Assembly (NCBI GenBank): GCA_011800805.1 | Contig: MPNW01000464.1 | Location: forward strand, 7,236 to 71,235 | DNA: 64,000 nucleotides | Source: Hirudo medicinalis | Lineage: Eukaryota; Annelida; Clitellata; Hirudinida; Hirudinidae | Direction: 5' to 3' | Part shown: positions 12,590 through 24,769 of the stretch, piece by piece | Numbering within the stretch: the stretch's first letter is position 1 | Layout of the letters: each line of letters starts with the position of its first letter | Translations under genes and position numbers: made by a program | The notes under the pieces: generated by a model | Seen by the model: the letters and a program-made list of their open reading frames with translations, nothing else | The model's database searches: none | Told to the model about the DNA's origin: nothing

Positions 12590-12950
12590 CTATAACTAGA
12601 TTATTTGACCTTATGTGGATCTCCAGTTGGTATAACTAGATTATTTGACCTTATTTGGGTCTCTAGTTGGTCCACTTTGAGTTTGAGGTTTTTGTTTTCC
12701 TCGAAAATAATCTTTATTTGTTCGACCACAGGCTGGAGCCCTTTTTTAACTGCTTCTGCAACAAGCCTGGACATGGACTGTTCTCTTTACTTATCTTTTG
12801 AAAGAAGATGGGCAGTAATTTTCACCTGAGACGGTCAGCGAGACTGTTGACGACAACTTTATCATCAAACTGTTGTTCCAAGCTTTCCTCTTGTTTGGCT
12901 GTTTTGGAGTTTGGGGGGGCAATTGTTTTTGTACCAAATACCAATTTGAA
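12590..12950 (-). mobile_element. LINE ORF1-like coiled-coil remnant
   Basis: On the minus strand, interrupted frames read EENKNLKLKVDQLETQIR and KTAKQEESLEQQFDDKVVV, a heptad-like, charged coiled coil of the type found in LINE ORF1 proteins. Part of the unit (ATTTGACCTTATxTGGGTCT) is duplicated in tandem at 12600-12662. The same segment recurs at 14220-14300. Confidence 0.5.
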
Positions 12951-14215
12951 TTCAAATAATTTGTCAGTTCAATAAAAGGATCTTAACTAACAACACTATA
13001 CAAACACATTAAAAATCAATCACAAGCTAATGTTAAAATGTAATGTAATTTTCAAAGAAATCTTATTCGCAGAGGTTTTTTCAAAGCATTTAGTAGTAGA
13101 TTTATAAATCTTTAGTAGATTTAGTACTACTTTACTAGTACTAAAGATCTACTAGATAATTTAATAAAATTTATATTTATAAATCTACTACTCTAGAAAA
13201 TCTTCCTTTGGTCCTTCAATGCTTATGATCATACAATGAGTTAAAGTTTTTGGTATCATTCTATTTCTTGCCTTGTTGAGTATCCTGTTCATTGTACTAA
13301 ACGATCTCTTAGGAGAGAGAGGTAGTTGTTACTGGAACAACAAGAAGGATTTCACAGAGCGCTTGTAACTCGCAGTACCCCATATCAGCTTCCAATAACT
13401 TTATCAATGGGCTTTCGTCTGCTTTGTATCTTCCGCAACTAACCATAGACTTTATGAAAAATGTAAGAGATTTCAAATTCGCTAGTACAGTTTCTGCATT
13501 AAGAATGGGAAGTTGTTACAAAAATTAATGACTTCTTCGTCTGGCAGACCTGACATTGATCGAAAGGTCTCAAATCAATATAATCCCAATCGATTTGTCA
13601 TTAAATCTGTCTTAAATTTCTTTGATGACACTTTCATAATACTTCTTCATAGCTGTTAATATAAATTTTTACTTTCATTCATAATTTGGCAGGTGATTTT
13701 GAAACTTTCATTTCTGATTTCACGCAAAATTCCTAATGATTCAAAATTTCCCCCTTCTTTGTGGATATGCTACCATGTTATAAAAATGGATTTTAAGCTT
13801 ATGAAGATAGCATTCACTATTATAAGATTCATGAAAAATAGGCTTGCAGAAAATTCATATCCTTACATCATACGTGATTTTAAATGGTATATGAAATTGT
13901 AAGTGCACACTCACAAATAATCCAAAGTAATCCAGAAATAAAGTCTTTGTCTGTTTATTAGCGCTCTACACAAATGGGAAGACAAAACTAAAGTTGAAGA
14001 AAAATATAAAAACAAACTTAATTTTAAACACGCGAAAAATGGACGATAAATAAGGAAAACTATGAAGCATGACCAAAGAGCCTTTAATAATAGCAATGGT
14101 TTATGAAACCCACAGCGTTAGCAAAGTGACATTATATGGCGGAAGGTGCAAATACTTTTTATATCGCTCACTGGTTCTACATTCCAAAATAAAACATTAT
14201 GTTTTCAAATTAGGG
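12951..14215. other. No gene; contains a hairpin at 13091-13195
   Basis: AT-rich. The one structured part is the inverted repeat listed separately. A 69-codon ORF at 13693-13902 has no recognisable motif. Confidence 0.4.
13091..13195. repeat. Inverted repeat / hairpin
   Basis: GTAGTAGATTTATAAAT (13093-13109) and its exact complement (13175-13191) enclose an inner, imperfect inverted repeat built from TAGTACTA-type words. Together they could fold into a long hairpin. It may be a small DNA-transposon relic. Confidence 0.55.
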
Positions 14216-14310
14216 CAACGAACTAGATTATTTGACCTTATGTGGGTCTCCAGTTGGTCCACTTTGAGTTTGAGGTTTTTGATTTCCTCGAAAATAATGA
14301 ACAAATGTAG
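14216..14310 (-). mobile_element. Second LINE ORF1 coiled-coil fragment
   Basis: An about 80-bp repeat of the segment at 12630-12715: ATTTGACCTTATGTGGGTCT, then the coiled-coil coding part through CCTCGAAAATAAT. Confidence 0.55.
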
Positions 14311-15345
14311 CAAGTAGCAAGTGTTTTGATCCGTCTTTACAGCTCGGCTTGTTTTAATTGCAAACAACACTGGAACTATAATTGAACTACAAATGTTGTC
14401 AACAGTTTTAATGCAGATGATGGTTCATTTGTGGAAATGTGTTGACGGAAAATTCTATTTGCTGTTGTAAGCCATCTTGCCCGGATTTTGTCTTGCAAGT
14501 TTTTGACAGCAGGTTCCACTGACTACACTTTGACAGATCTCATACAGATATTTCTGGTCTGTATGTTGGTCAACCTTTAACTGTGGCCCCATATCGATCA
14601 TTGAATTTGACAGTTTTGGTAAACGTTTTCTTGTTTACCCGCTTGTTGCTTGAGAAGTGGTGGGTTTAACTACCATTTGGATCTCTTCATGGTCATCGTA
14701 TCAAAATGTTGATCCTGTCTCAATGTTCTCTTCACTTTCTGTTGTCACGAATCACTATCAATTGTATCAATTGGCTTGATTTTCACCATCAAAATCAAAC
14801 TTTATTCGTGCTATATTTTGTTAATTCAGTTTTCTTTCGTGGCAGGTAAACTTTTTCAGTTTACCTGATATAAACTTATCCGTTCCAGCAATAAATATAT
14901 ATATTTCTAATCTTTCGCTATTCTGTCAAAACTGTTGTTCTTTTGGAACCTTTCGAGCTTTCAGGCACTTTCTGGCATAAATTTGCTTTATCGAACAGTT
15001 TTTTTTCTATATTTTTTTTCATAATTCTGAAGCTTTTCAATATACTTCCTTTCATCTTTGCGTCCCTTGTATTGCTTCACCAGTGTTCGAAACTCGTCAT
15101 GAAACGTTCTGATCAGCTTAATTACATGTGAGTGTGAGTTATTCCACAAAGCATCAATTTCAACAGTGCAAATGTTGGCTATTTGACTGACAGATTTGAG
15201 CCAGATTGCCTTTCGCTTCTGGTAGTTGCTGACTTACTGAAAGTGTCTCATGACATCCTTGTAAGTTGGCATCACATTAGTTGCAATTTTTGAGCTAGAT
15301 TGCAAATAATTGTTTATTAACGTCTGTTGCTAGATGATTATGACG
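14311..15345. other. No gene recognised; possible LINE remnants
   Basis: Some stretches read on the minus strand like degraded ORF1 sequence, but frames are short and no diagnostic motif remains. Confidence 0.3.
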
Positions 15346-15348
15346 GTG

Positions 15349-15421
15349 CTCCCGCAACGGGATTCGATTCTGTGCTGCCAGAAGTCGGAAGTCTTAACCA
15401 TTAGACCATGCGGGAGCACAA
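15349..15421 (-). tRNA. tRNA-like gene or pseudogene
   Basis: On the minus strand, GTGCTCCCGCA at one end pairs perfectly over 11 bp with TGCGGGAGCAC at the other, giving a 7-bp acceptor stem plus extension. Between them lie an A-box-like TGGTCTAATGG (a good D-loop, TAATGGTTAA) and a B-box-like GAATCGAATCC. However, the T stem has mismatches and the best anticodon arm (CTTCC/GGCAG) has one mismatch and a non-standard loop GACTTCT. I therefore cannot assign an amino acid. It is most likely a tRNA pseudogene or the head of an unlisted SINE. Confidence 0.5.
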
Positions 15422-15429
15422 CTACTGTT

Positions 15430-16580
15430 CGATTGTCATTATAATTATTGTAATTGTATTGTAATAATTGTAATTATAGATCAGCTTTTGCTTAATCTGT
15501 TATTGGTTCTCGTCCGATTGTTTGCATGGGTGGTCCCAAGGTCTACGCTAATATTCCAAATATCGTCAGCCTTCCAAACTTATAGCTTTTAAGAAAGCTC
15601 TAAAACATTTCAAGACAAACTCGTAATTCATTGATTGCAATTTCATTATTCATTTACTGTTTAGCAATTGACTTTATTTTGCATTTGATTGAAACTCACT
15701 AAAATTTCCATACCTGGTAATAGGACGTCCACTAGTGGGAGTTTTCCCTTAGGACGATCCTTTCCTTTTTTGAATTCACACTTATACATGCGTTTTTCGT
15801 GTTTCAATAAAAGGTTCTAAAAAAAGGAATTTGAAGATTTGCTTCATAACAATGAGAATATGGCTACTCCATAAATGATTTCGCTCAAGAGACCAATAAT
15901 TAACTGTGCATATTGCACTTGCAATTTAACTCCTAAATGAATTTGACATGGCACTTTTGAACATCGCCGACTCATCTATGACTTATGCCTTTGGTAAAAA
16001 AATAGTTTTGCTTATTGCATCATTGAAACTTTTTCATGTCATCGAGAACCCGCGGTCACATCTTCCACTCAAGAAAAATGCTCCACTAGTGACAGGCTGT
16101 ACTTTTTCGGCGACCCTGGAATTACCTGCCTCCTGAAATCATTAACTCCACATTTCTCTGATGCTTTAAATCCTGTGTCTACACAACTGATATTAGCTAA
16201 CATCTTAAATAATTGATATATTAATCCGCTATGGTGAGAATTTGATACCACAAAACCTTCACTTCCAATCGACTGCGTTCAGGGAGTCCGTGACTTAAAT
16301 GCTGTTTAAAGTCATCAATTAATCTTTCTAAATTATTAATTTAGGCCTCAATCTTAGTAAAGGTAAAGCCAAGATTTAAAGCGATAGTTTTGATACGAAC
16401 CAGGCTTCATTAAGTTACTGAAGATTATAAATTTATTCGGCAGATGTCAGCCTATACATTGCAAATTTCTTATACACGTACTAAAGTGGAATGACGATCT
16501 AAAATTATGAGACATTAATCATTAAAATTGATCAAGGCTGAATACTAGTTAAAAAACTGAAAAGCGTTGATTTTGAGGTC
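15430..16580. other. No gene recognised
   Basis: AT-rich sequence with small ORFs (up to 62 codons) lacking motifs. The last 75 bp (16507-16582) are repeated at 17420-17493 on the far side of the Tc1 relic. Confidence 0.4.
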
Positions 16581-16629
16581 ATCGCAGACAGTGCATCATT
16601 TTGTTAATTAATTTCTCAATAACTACAAA

Positions 16630-17418
16630 ATAACCATCATGTCCATCTAGATTGAATTTATTTCATCAGCAAAAATTATGTTGGTCCAACCTTCTGTCCT
16701 TGATAACATTGTTTTGGCCCATTGAACTCTGGCAATTTTGTGGTGTTCTTGCAAAGCTGAACCTTCAATCTCTTTTCTTATTTTAAAATCTTACTGGCAT
16801 TTAAGTAATTTATTACTGTATTCTTAGAAACAGTTAAATTTGATTCTGTTCTTAGCTGGTTGGCAGAAAATTTACCCAATGATGCTCTCCTCACCAGCAG
16901 TCTCTCCTGTTTGGCAGACAATTTCTTCTTTCTTCCCGGAAATTTATTGGTTCCATAGTCTTCAGGAGCATTCAAATAATTCGAAATAACACTTATGGAC
17001 CTCTTTAGCAATCCTCGATCTTGAATAATTTGGCTTTCCTGGAGGCTTCAATCCTCCCCGTCTCATTTTCGGGCAATGTTTTACCTCTACCCACCACTAA
17101 ACTAATAATAATAAAGTAAAAAAGAAAATTTCTTAAATCTATCATGTTAGTAGATCACAGAAACCTTCTTTGAAGGTCATTTGTACCTTGTTAAATTATT
17201 TGTATAGGTCATATGCAAACTCCTTCCTATCTTTTTTGGACGGCCCAAAAACACACTTTAACGTAATTTACGAGTTTTAATTATTCTATGAAGTCGACAT
17301 TTTACAAGATGTTTTATATGTGGTAAAGTGACCTAATGTCCAAATTTGAATAAATTCCAGTTTGATAAACGAGAAATTTGCATAAAATATTCACTTCCTA
17401 TCTATATTGGCCGGAGTT
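16630..17418 (-). mobile_element. Tc1-like transposon (family 1), 3'-truncated
   Basis: Transposase remnant on the minus strand. It starts near 17090 with GRGKTLPENETGRIEA, continues as the helix-turn-helix region ([20 protein letters not shown], second helix KLSAKQERLLVRRASLG) at 17011-16778, and then in other frames as far as the first catalytic Asp region (NIIFADE) near 16680. The part holding the second Asp and the Glu is missing. The 5' terminal repeat is at 17390-17418 (CTTCCTATCTATATTGGCC). Stops and frameshifts show it is dead. Confidence 0.8.
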
Positions 17419-17493
17419 TATGAGATATTAATCATTGAAATTGATTAAGACTGAATACTAGTTAATAGACTTTGAAAAGTGCCGATTTTTAGG

Positions 17494-19085
17494 GCAGCTG
17501 CTATAGATTTGACGGCATGCTAGTCAGGAGTATGGTCGCGAAAAGATTTGCATCAATTTTGTATCACTTTTTTGGCGAAATTATTTGTCTAAAATAGGCC
17601 CATGACTTTTGTAAGTGTGGGGATAAATCTGAATAAGCCTGATTTTTTGCCTCTCCGCTAACATTTTGTATCTCGAATGATTGAAAATATGGTGAATTTT
17701 ATTACGTCAGTGTTATTTTCGGAACGAAAAACGAAAATTAGAAATATTAAACGAAGACGAAAATAAAAACTAAATTTATTTCTCCGATGAAAACGAAAAT
17801 AAAAACTATAATTATTTATGAAACGAAACTAAAATAAAAACTGAACTTTCAACTAAAGCGTTTCAAACGAAAATAACTAAAATAACAAAGCTCCGAATAA
17901 TGCTTAAATAATTAAGGATAATTATTCGGATTATTGTTGAAATAGTTTTGTTATTTGTTCTATGTTATGTGGTTCTAGGGTACTCGTAAGTTGGTGAGAA
18001 GTTGCAGCTAATAGCTAGTAGTGGTGAAGTTGTCGATAGAAACTTTGTTGTAGAAATACTGTAGTTAGGTTCCTTAATTGCTTAAAGTTGGCAGTTATAT
18101 TCGTTGTTTATTAAACTATTAACTATTGTCTTCGTTTACTTCCATAACTTTCAACAGCATTTTAGAAATCTATAATATAAAACAGAAAGCCAAATTCGGC
18201 AGTAACTAAACATTTTTTCAAATGAACTATTAACATGACTTTGTCAAGATCGCAAAAAAGAAAACAGAGTCTGGCAATATTTCCAATATTTGTCCATCTT
18301 GCGAGTCATCACAAAAGATTATTTCAGCTCATGTAGGCCTGTATGGTCAATGGAATCTCATTTTCTAATTTTGTCTTGTATTGTGTTTTTTTTTGTAATT
18401 TGACCATGAAAATTATACGTAACACTTCAAATTCTCAAGGGGCCCATTTTGATTTTATTGCGTGGGAGCCTGCCGTTTGAAGTTACGCCACTGGTGGCGA
18501 AACATTAACTATTCAGATATTTTCTCGGTAATTGATTTCACATCCCTATTGCCCTATGTAAACAATTTGCAATTCCTAATCTAGTTATTAAATGGAAAAA
18601 CAAAACAAAGAACACTGCTCTTTCGCCCTTCACGATGGTGGCATGGATTGTTTGTAGGAGCACCGTCCCAATCATCTACTTACGTAATGGATTTTAACAT
18701 CATCGAAACGTTCTCTCGAGCTCGTAACTCAGCTTTCGTCCCTGCGGTGTTGCAGTGGTCGAGATGGACTTATATTAAAATAAATAAATGACAATAAATT
18801 TATAACTCAATAAAATATAAAGCAAATACGTATCCTTAAATATTACTTTGACAACAATCCGTGCGTGGCATCGAGATGAAAGCTACGCTTAAATTTGTTT
18901 CAAACAATAGAGTGTTGGTATAATAAATTGAGAGCATAAGTATTAATTTATACCTAGCAATTGAGAGTACGTCATTTTATGTTTATGAAAATTTGTAGAG
19001 GATAAGTTTAAGCTTTAATGTTCTTGATATGAGCGTAAGAATTAATTATTTCTTTCAGCACCATATTATTTAAAAAAGGCCTAAA
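17494..19085. other. No gene; includes a purine-rich tandem repeat
   Basis: Contains degenerate repeats of a unit like AACGAAAATAAAAACT at about 17715-17890. The remainder up to the tetraspanin start is AT-rich and presumably includes that gene's promoter. Confidence 0.45.
17715..17890. repeat. Degenerate tandem repeat, AACGAAAATAAAAACT-like
   Basis: About 10 imperfect units of a purine-rich 12-18-mer built from ACGAAAAT and AAAAACT words. The strand bias (almost all purine on one strand) is striking. Confidence 0.6.
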
Positions 19086-22000
19086 ATGTTATTTGTGCCG
19101 ACTATCGATGAAGTTAGCCGGGTCCGCATGAGCAAATTGCTCGTTGCGCTGAATGCCATTTATGCCATTTTCGGCTTTCTACTCTTCAGAACCTCTTTGA
19201 AACTCCTGTCTGTTATCCTTAACTTTAACAAACTTTTTCATGTTTCTTACGATAATTATCTTGTCTCAATTTTTATTTTTTGCGGCTTGACCCTTATTGC
19301 CGGTAGCTTGGCGTGCATGTACTTCTTTCTAAGTGCTATGATCCCTTCGCAAGTTAGCACCTTACATTATTTATAACATTAAATCTTCACAATTTGTCAT
19401 TTCATATTTTTGTTTATATTCCTCAGAGAATTAAGAATTTGCAGAAATACTTTCACCTGAGATTATATATGGTGCTACAGTCAATAATTATTTTAGTCTG
19501 CGTCAGTCTCATGCCAAGAGAGAGAAATAACTTGAAGGCTTCCATCGAGGTACGAGTAATGCTTTCCAATTCGCCCAACTGGTGTTTTAAATGTCTCTGT
19601 TACTGTGCTCAGCATGGCATAATGGAATCCATGAAACAATACAAAATAAATTTGGAGAAAAAAAAGTTGATAGACTTACTTCAAATGAAATATTCCTGTT
19701 GTGGTAGTGATAAATACTCCGACTGGTTCCAGGTAACTACGATTAAAAAATTTTTGAAGTTCATTTTGTTAAGTGCATTTTTTCCGAAAGCAGATCGCTT
19801 GGAACTCCGGTGAATTTATGGCAGACCTCGAAAAAAAACTTAAGTCGGGTCGATATTCAGAAGATGATGTTCCATTTAGTTGCTGTGACCCAGACTCTTC
19901 ACGTCCTTGCATCAACAGAAGAGTGCACGACAACAGCGCCCATCCAGCGTATGACTTCGCTGTTGATCTCACTCTCCACAAAATTGGATGCAAGTAAGTT
20001 GAATTATTTTTGCTAAAATGACAGCGAAATAACGTTGTTTTTGGTTTTGTTTTAACGTTTACATTCTGAATAATTACAATCGTATTCCGATATGGGATAC
20101 TTGATTTTAGAACGCTACTTGCATTGGTACCTGGACTATAATTTGATTACCACGAAAGTTTTATTTATTGTTTCGTTCTGATTACTGAGCATACATTAAA
20201 CAATGGTAAGTGATACAACAGCAAAATATTTAAGAAATCAACAAGGTTTACTTGCGAAATTACAGACATCCAATTCTTATTTTCATCTTACTCTCATTAA
20301 ACGTACAGTACTTGTGCTTATTGGGACTCGGTCTTCAGTATTTGATCCCATGTTTCGCTGTATCTACAATCAAATTAAAATATGGCATCCCAAGCTGAGA
20401 ATACTTTCGACAAGAAAGTACTTTAACTTGCATTCAAACTCTGGAAAGAAGTTATTAAAAAGTTAAGGATCCCGAACTTCATAAGAATGTTGAACCAAAT
20501 TCATTGATTTCTCCATACTGAGGAAGAGAAGCTTTACTGAAAGGCAAACAGGCCTCCAAAGACTATATTAACACCATCTCCAGCCAATGTTCTCTATCGT
20601 GGATCTAAATCTTATAATAAATATTTGGAGGATTATGGCAAGGGCAGGTAAACCATAATATACCACAACCTATAGCCAATTCATAACCGATTCACCTGCC
20701 TCATCAATGATTATGACCCTTCACCTCTCCTATGTACCATTGGCACATTTGTGCCAATGATTAAATTTTCTCGTTTGCTGGGTGAGCAGGTGAGAAGCAT
20801 TTGTCCTCTGCTCACTTTTGAATAAAATAAAATAAAACTAATATAAAATGATGAGAAAGAATATTTAAATGTTATGGAGTTGAAAGAGGGGTCAATTAAA
20901 GCTGTCAATGAATTGAATACTTTGAAATAACAGGGACACAATACATCGGATTGACACTTTATTTGAATTAATGACTTGGAACCCTTACCATGCCTTTCAT
21001 TACAGGAAAGTTCTAGTGATATGCGTTAAATTCGTCATATCTTTAACTTTTTTGGTTTGCGTGTAGACACCTAAATTAAATATTTTTTCGCTACACCATA
21101 ATATAATCGAACATATATTTTATATTTTTATTTTTAATGTATATAGAGAGTAAAAGTTAATTTATTACTAATGTGAAGGATGCGATTGCGTTTCACTACA
21201 AACAAGATTCATGCGAGGCTCAATTAACGCACATTGCCTGCTCAAACATTTGAAGTCTTTCGCGTTTCTTTGATTTCATTTCTGTGAGTGCCGAAGATCC
21301 ATGCTCACAAAGGGCATAAACTTTCAAATGGCAGAAGTAATTCTATGAACTTGTTGCTTAATTGGGGAAAGTTGCTTTCGACAGAAATCAAAAATTCCGA
21401 AAGCTCTTTGCGGCAAAAAAATCTTTCGTAAACGAGGTCATTTCTAAAATCAATAAAGTTTTGTTTTTGGTTCCCATGTGGGATTTGTAACATCGCTTGC
21501 GATGAAAAGATTTTTACCCATTCCAATTTTGACACATCAAAAACTATCAAATACATCAAATAATTTGTATATAAGAATATAAAAGTGTTCTGTAACGAAT
21601 ACAACAAATTTAAAGCGATTGATTTTTTTTTATTCTCTTTGAGAAATTAAAATCTGGAAATTCGAAATGAAAAAACTAAAAAAAATATCGTTTTTCAAAT
21701 AATTCAATTAATTTCTTTTTGTTATCACCAGAATATTTTCGCGATACCCCGGTCGGCCGACAATGCTACAGACAATGCTTTATCTTCAGACTACGAAACA
21801 AATTTCAGAATTTAATACATTTTCAATATTGAATAATATTTAATACATCCAAATTTGAAAAAAAAATCCCGTCAAAAGTTATGGTAAAAGAATCACGTAG
21901 CTCGCAAGTTGATGCCGACCACTATATACTGCTAAATCTTTATTTGAATTTGTAGATGTTATCATCTGACATAATTTCGCAACAAGGGACGATTGCAACG

Positions 22001-23139
22001 TTAACTTTACATCTTCTCTTTACAAACATAACCACATACAAAACTATTATAAATATAAATCATGACCATGTTTGTCAAAAGAAACAACTTCCTCAAACGA
22101 TTCATGCATATTGATCTTGCCTAGCCTTTGTATCAAATAATTACCATTCCAATTGGTTACTTGTTCATATAGGTAGACGGTCTTGGGCTCCACCGCCTGC
22201 GACCTATATTTGTTCATTTCTAGATTACTTTGAGAAATTAGTTTTGAAAACCCTGTAGTGAGTGAGATACATTCATTCATTGATGATATCTTTCTTGTTT
22301 GCCATGAGCTTGAAGATGGCCGCATTTGCGATGTATTAAAATTTTATTAATGACTATTATCCATGCATTCTTGGATGCTCGCCTTATGACTCATGCCCAC
22401 TTCTCGTTTACTAATAACAATATACTAAATATTTACCAATTCAATCATTTTCAAATTTCCACTTTCATATACAAATTTGACAATAATAAATTTCGTATAT
22501 AAATTTGACAATAAATAATAATTTACGGTCATTATTTCGTAACTACATTGTGCGTTTGAAGATAATATATTTCGTTGCAGGGAAGCAATCGAAAGATACA
22601 TGGACTCAAGATGTTTCTGGCCACTTATTACTTCCATGTCATTCTTTTTGATTATCTATCAACTCAATTTCATTTTTGCTAGCTTCTTGGATACTTCGAT
22701 TCGAATAGCAAAATCGTTCGGAGATATCAAAAGTGCGGCTCCAGTATTTTGTTGTGAATGTTGTTTCAAGTCCCCTAGTATCTCCATACCTGGAAATTGC
22801 GCCTCCGCTCTCTCATCTGATTCGTGCAATCCGTTCTACATACCAAGTTCTAGATGCCGCAACCAGAGCAATGTCGGTTACGATCGAAATGCATCCAACA
22901 GTTACATTTCCGACATCAATCGTGGCGAAACCTTTGAAGCCTCTGCAAGTGAGAACTCTGTTTTCTCAAAAAATCAGGAGATTAGAAAGACCTCAATAAA
23001 AGGAATTGTTCAAAGCGATGTTGTACAACCATCTAAGCTGAGACAAATCATCGTCACTAGTAGCCTCCATTCAAGGTTATCCATTTCTCCAGAACTTAAA
23101 ATTGTTAGGTCTCTTCCAAAACTTTTTAAATATTATTGA
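19086..23139 (+). CDS. Peripherin/RDS-type tetraspanin
   Basis: Four-helix membrane protein of the PRPH2/ROM1 tetraspanin family; in vertebrates these shape photoreceptor disc rims. Five exons: 19086-19352, 19427-19549, 19613-19732, 19794-19993 and 22581-23139, all GT-AG with matching phases, giving about 422 codons. Exon 1 has TM1 and TM2, and exon 2 has TM3 (LQSIIILVCVSLM). The large extracellular loop carries the CCG motif (YSCCGSDKYSDWFQ) and the family signature PFSCCDPDSSRPCI, followed by NSAHPAYDF. Exon 5 starts GCKEAIERYMDSRCF and contains TM4, then a cytoplasmic tail of roughly 150 residues, longer than in vertebrate PRPH2 (346 residues in total). The Met at 19086 gives a short N-terminus of the expected size. 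An AATAAA signal lies at about 23192. No break was seen. The 2.6-kb last intron holds a hAT fragment. Confidence 0.9.
19994..22580 (+). other. Long intron of the tetraspanin gene
   Basis: Starts GTAAGT and ends TTCGTTGCAG. Apart from the hAT piece at 21190-21607, it holds only short ORFs (such as 20203-20466 and 22047-22325) with no recognised motif. Confidence 0.75.
21190..21607 (-). mobile_element. hAT transposase C-terminal fragment
   Basis: A minus-strand ORF reads FIDFRNDLVYERFF...FPQLSNKFIELLLPFESL, then, after a frame break, SSALTEMKSKKRERLQ. This matches the C-terminal dimerisation region of hAT transposases of the ZBED5/SCAND3 type (typically LLPF...YLCE.GFSALT.IK.K.R..L). Only about 130 residues remain. 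Confidence 0.7.
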
Positions 23140-24026
23140 TTACGCCTTGAAAAGCTAAAGATTCTGTTTTTTCATTCGTGTTGAAAAGTTGAGAATAAAG
23201 TCGTCAACTGAAAAGTGTTTTGTAATGATTGATGACATCATCTAAACTAAAAATTTGAAATCATAACAAATCTTAGAAAGTCGTTTTATCCAAATAATTC
23301 AACATATAAAGTTTCCAAATTTTGGATGAAAGGCTGAACTACCTTCTAAACGAACGACAATATGGCAACTCCTAAAATAACAGAACATTCTCGAAATGAT
23401 ATCAAGGTTAGGGCATAATAAATGTTTCTTTGCAGTACGTTACTTACTTATCTTGTTGGCTCCTAGAAGACTAGCGTCAGTAACATTCAAAATCGAGGGT
23501 CTAGAGTGAGGAATATGAATGCTATTCTGACGGATTTGATAGAGCTTTTCTGATGCAGAATTTAATCTTAAACAGATAATCGAAAAAATCTACCCTTTCC
23601 AATTAACTGCTGCATTTGCTCGAACTCACTTAGAATCATTATCATCACTGGACATTGACTCACAGCCATATCCATTTCGTCTGACCAACATTGTCTGCAC
23701 CATTGGTTTGTTTTGTAAATTATTAAATGATGAATGTGATTAGTATCTATTGTTTAGAAGAATCCGTTCCACATAAATGTTACAGCTCAAAGTTCTAGCA
23801 GACAACCCTCGGGCAGAAGAAATCTTATCTGTGATTTCACAATTTGTAACATTGTTTCTGTATTTCATTTGTCTGGGGATTGGCTTGGTTTTAAGATCTA
23901 AATGATTTTAAAATTTTTTTTCTTTCAAATATCTGGTTCCATTAAATAAGGATTAGGAATTATTTCTCCACAAATTTCAAAGCTTATCTACTATTTCACT
24001 TTAGAAGTAAAAATTTTGTTGAACTG
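23140..24026. other. No gene recognised
   Basis: Includes the likely tetraspanin 3' UTR. Nothing else is supported. Confidence 0.5.
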
Positions 24027-24769
24027 TGTCAGGTTCTAACTCCTCCTGTCGGGAAACTATCTTGTTTCGTCGTTAATGATCGAAAACCAACTCGTTTTTC
24101 AAAATAAAAATGTATTGGAAGCAAAGAAAACAGCAAAACAATAAGCAGATCGCAACTAAAGTACAATGATCGAATTTCGACGCACACCACTCGCACACTC
24201 GCTGATACAACTATCGTCTGCCTTCTTCGCGCGCTCACTCGACACCAATATCACCNNNNNNNNNNNNNNNNNNNNNNNNNNNNNNNNNNNNNNNNNNNNN
24301 NNNNNNNNNNNNNNNNNNNNNNNNNNNNNNACTAAAGTACAATGATCGAATTTCGACGCACACCACTCGCACACTCGCTGATACAACTATCGTCTGCCTT
24401 CTTCGCGCGCTCACTCGACACCAATATCACCACGGTCTCAACAGCTCGACTCCAACAGCTCTCAACTCCAAACCGACTCCAATCACTCCAACAACTCTCA
24501 CTCTCAACTCCAACTCGAACAGCTCCAACAAACTACGCGCTCCACACCTACACTCTCTCTAACCGCTCCACCACACTCTCTCCGCCTGCCTTGCCGAGCG
24601 ACGCCATATATATACTCCTAGGCTGCCACGCGCATTAACATGCAAAACACAGCCAATCATGCTATCGCGCGGTCCCAGGCAGACAATTAAAACACATCAC
24701 ACGGCCTCATCACGCACACACATCCCTCCGCGCATATAAACAAAATTTACAAAAGTCAGATCCCTGACA
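24027..24769 (-). mobile_element. LTR, family A, with assembly gap
   Basis: Complete ends TGTCAGG...CCTGACA, flanked by AACTG and AGCTG, a nearly matching 5-bp target duplication. Inside is a run of 75 Ns (24256-24330). The 101 bases before the gap (24155-24255) are repeated identically after it (24331-24431). The true LTR is therefore probably about 570 bp and the gap is likely false. The TATA-like box on the minus strand gives the orientation. Confidence 0.8.

Noticed and set aside
24342..24638. Ser/Thr-rich ORFs in LTR copies (also 4686-4893)
   Set aside because: They arise from the CTCTCAACTCC-rich composition of LTR family A and occur on both strands; the LTR ends are clear.
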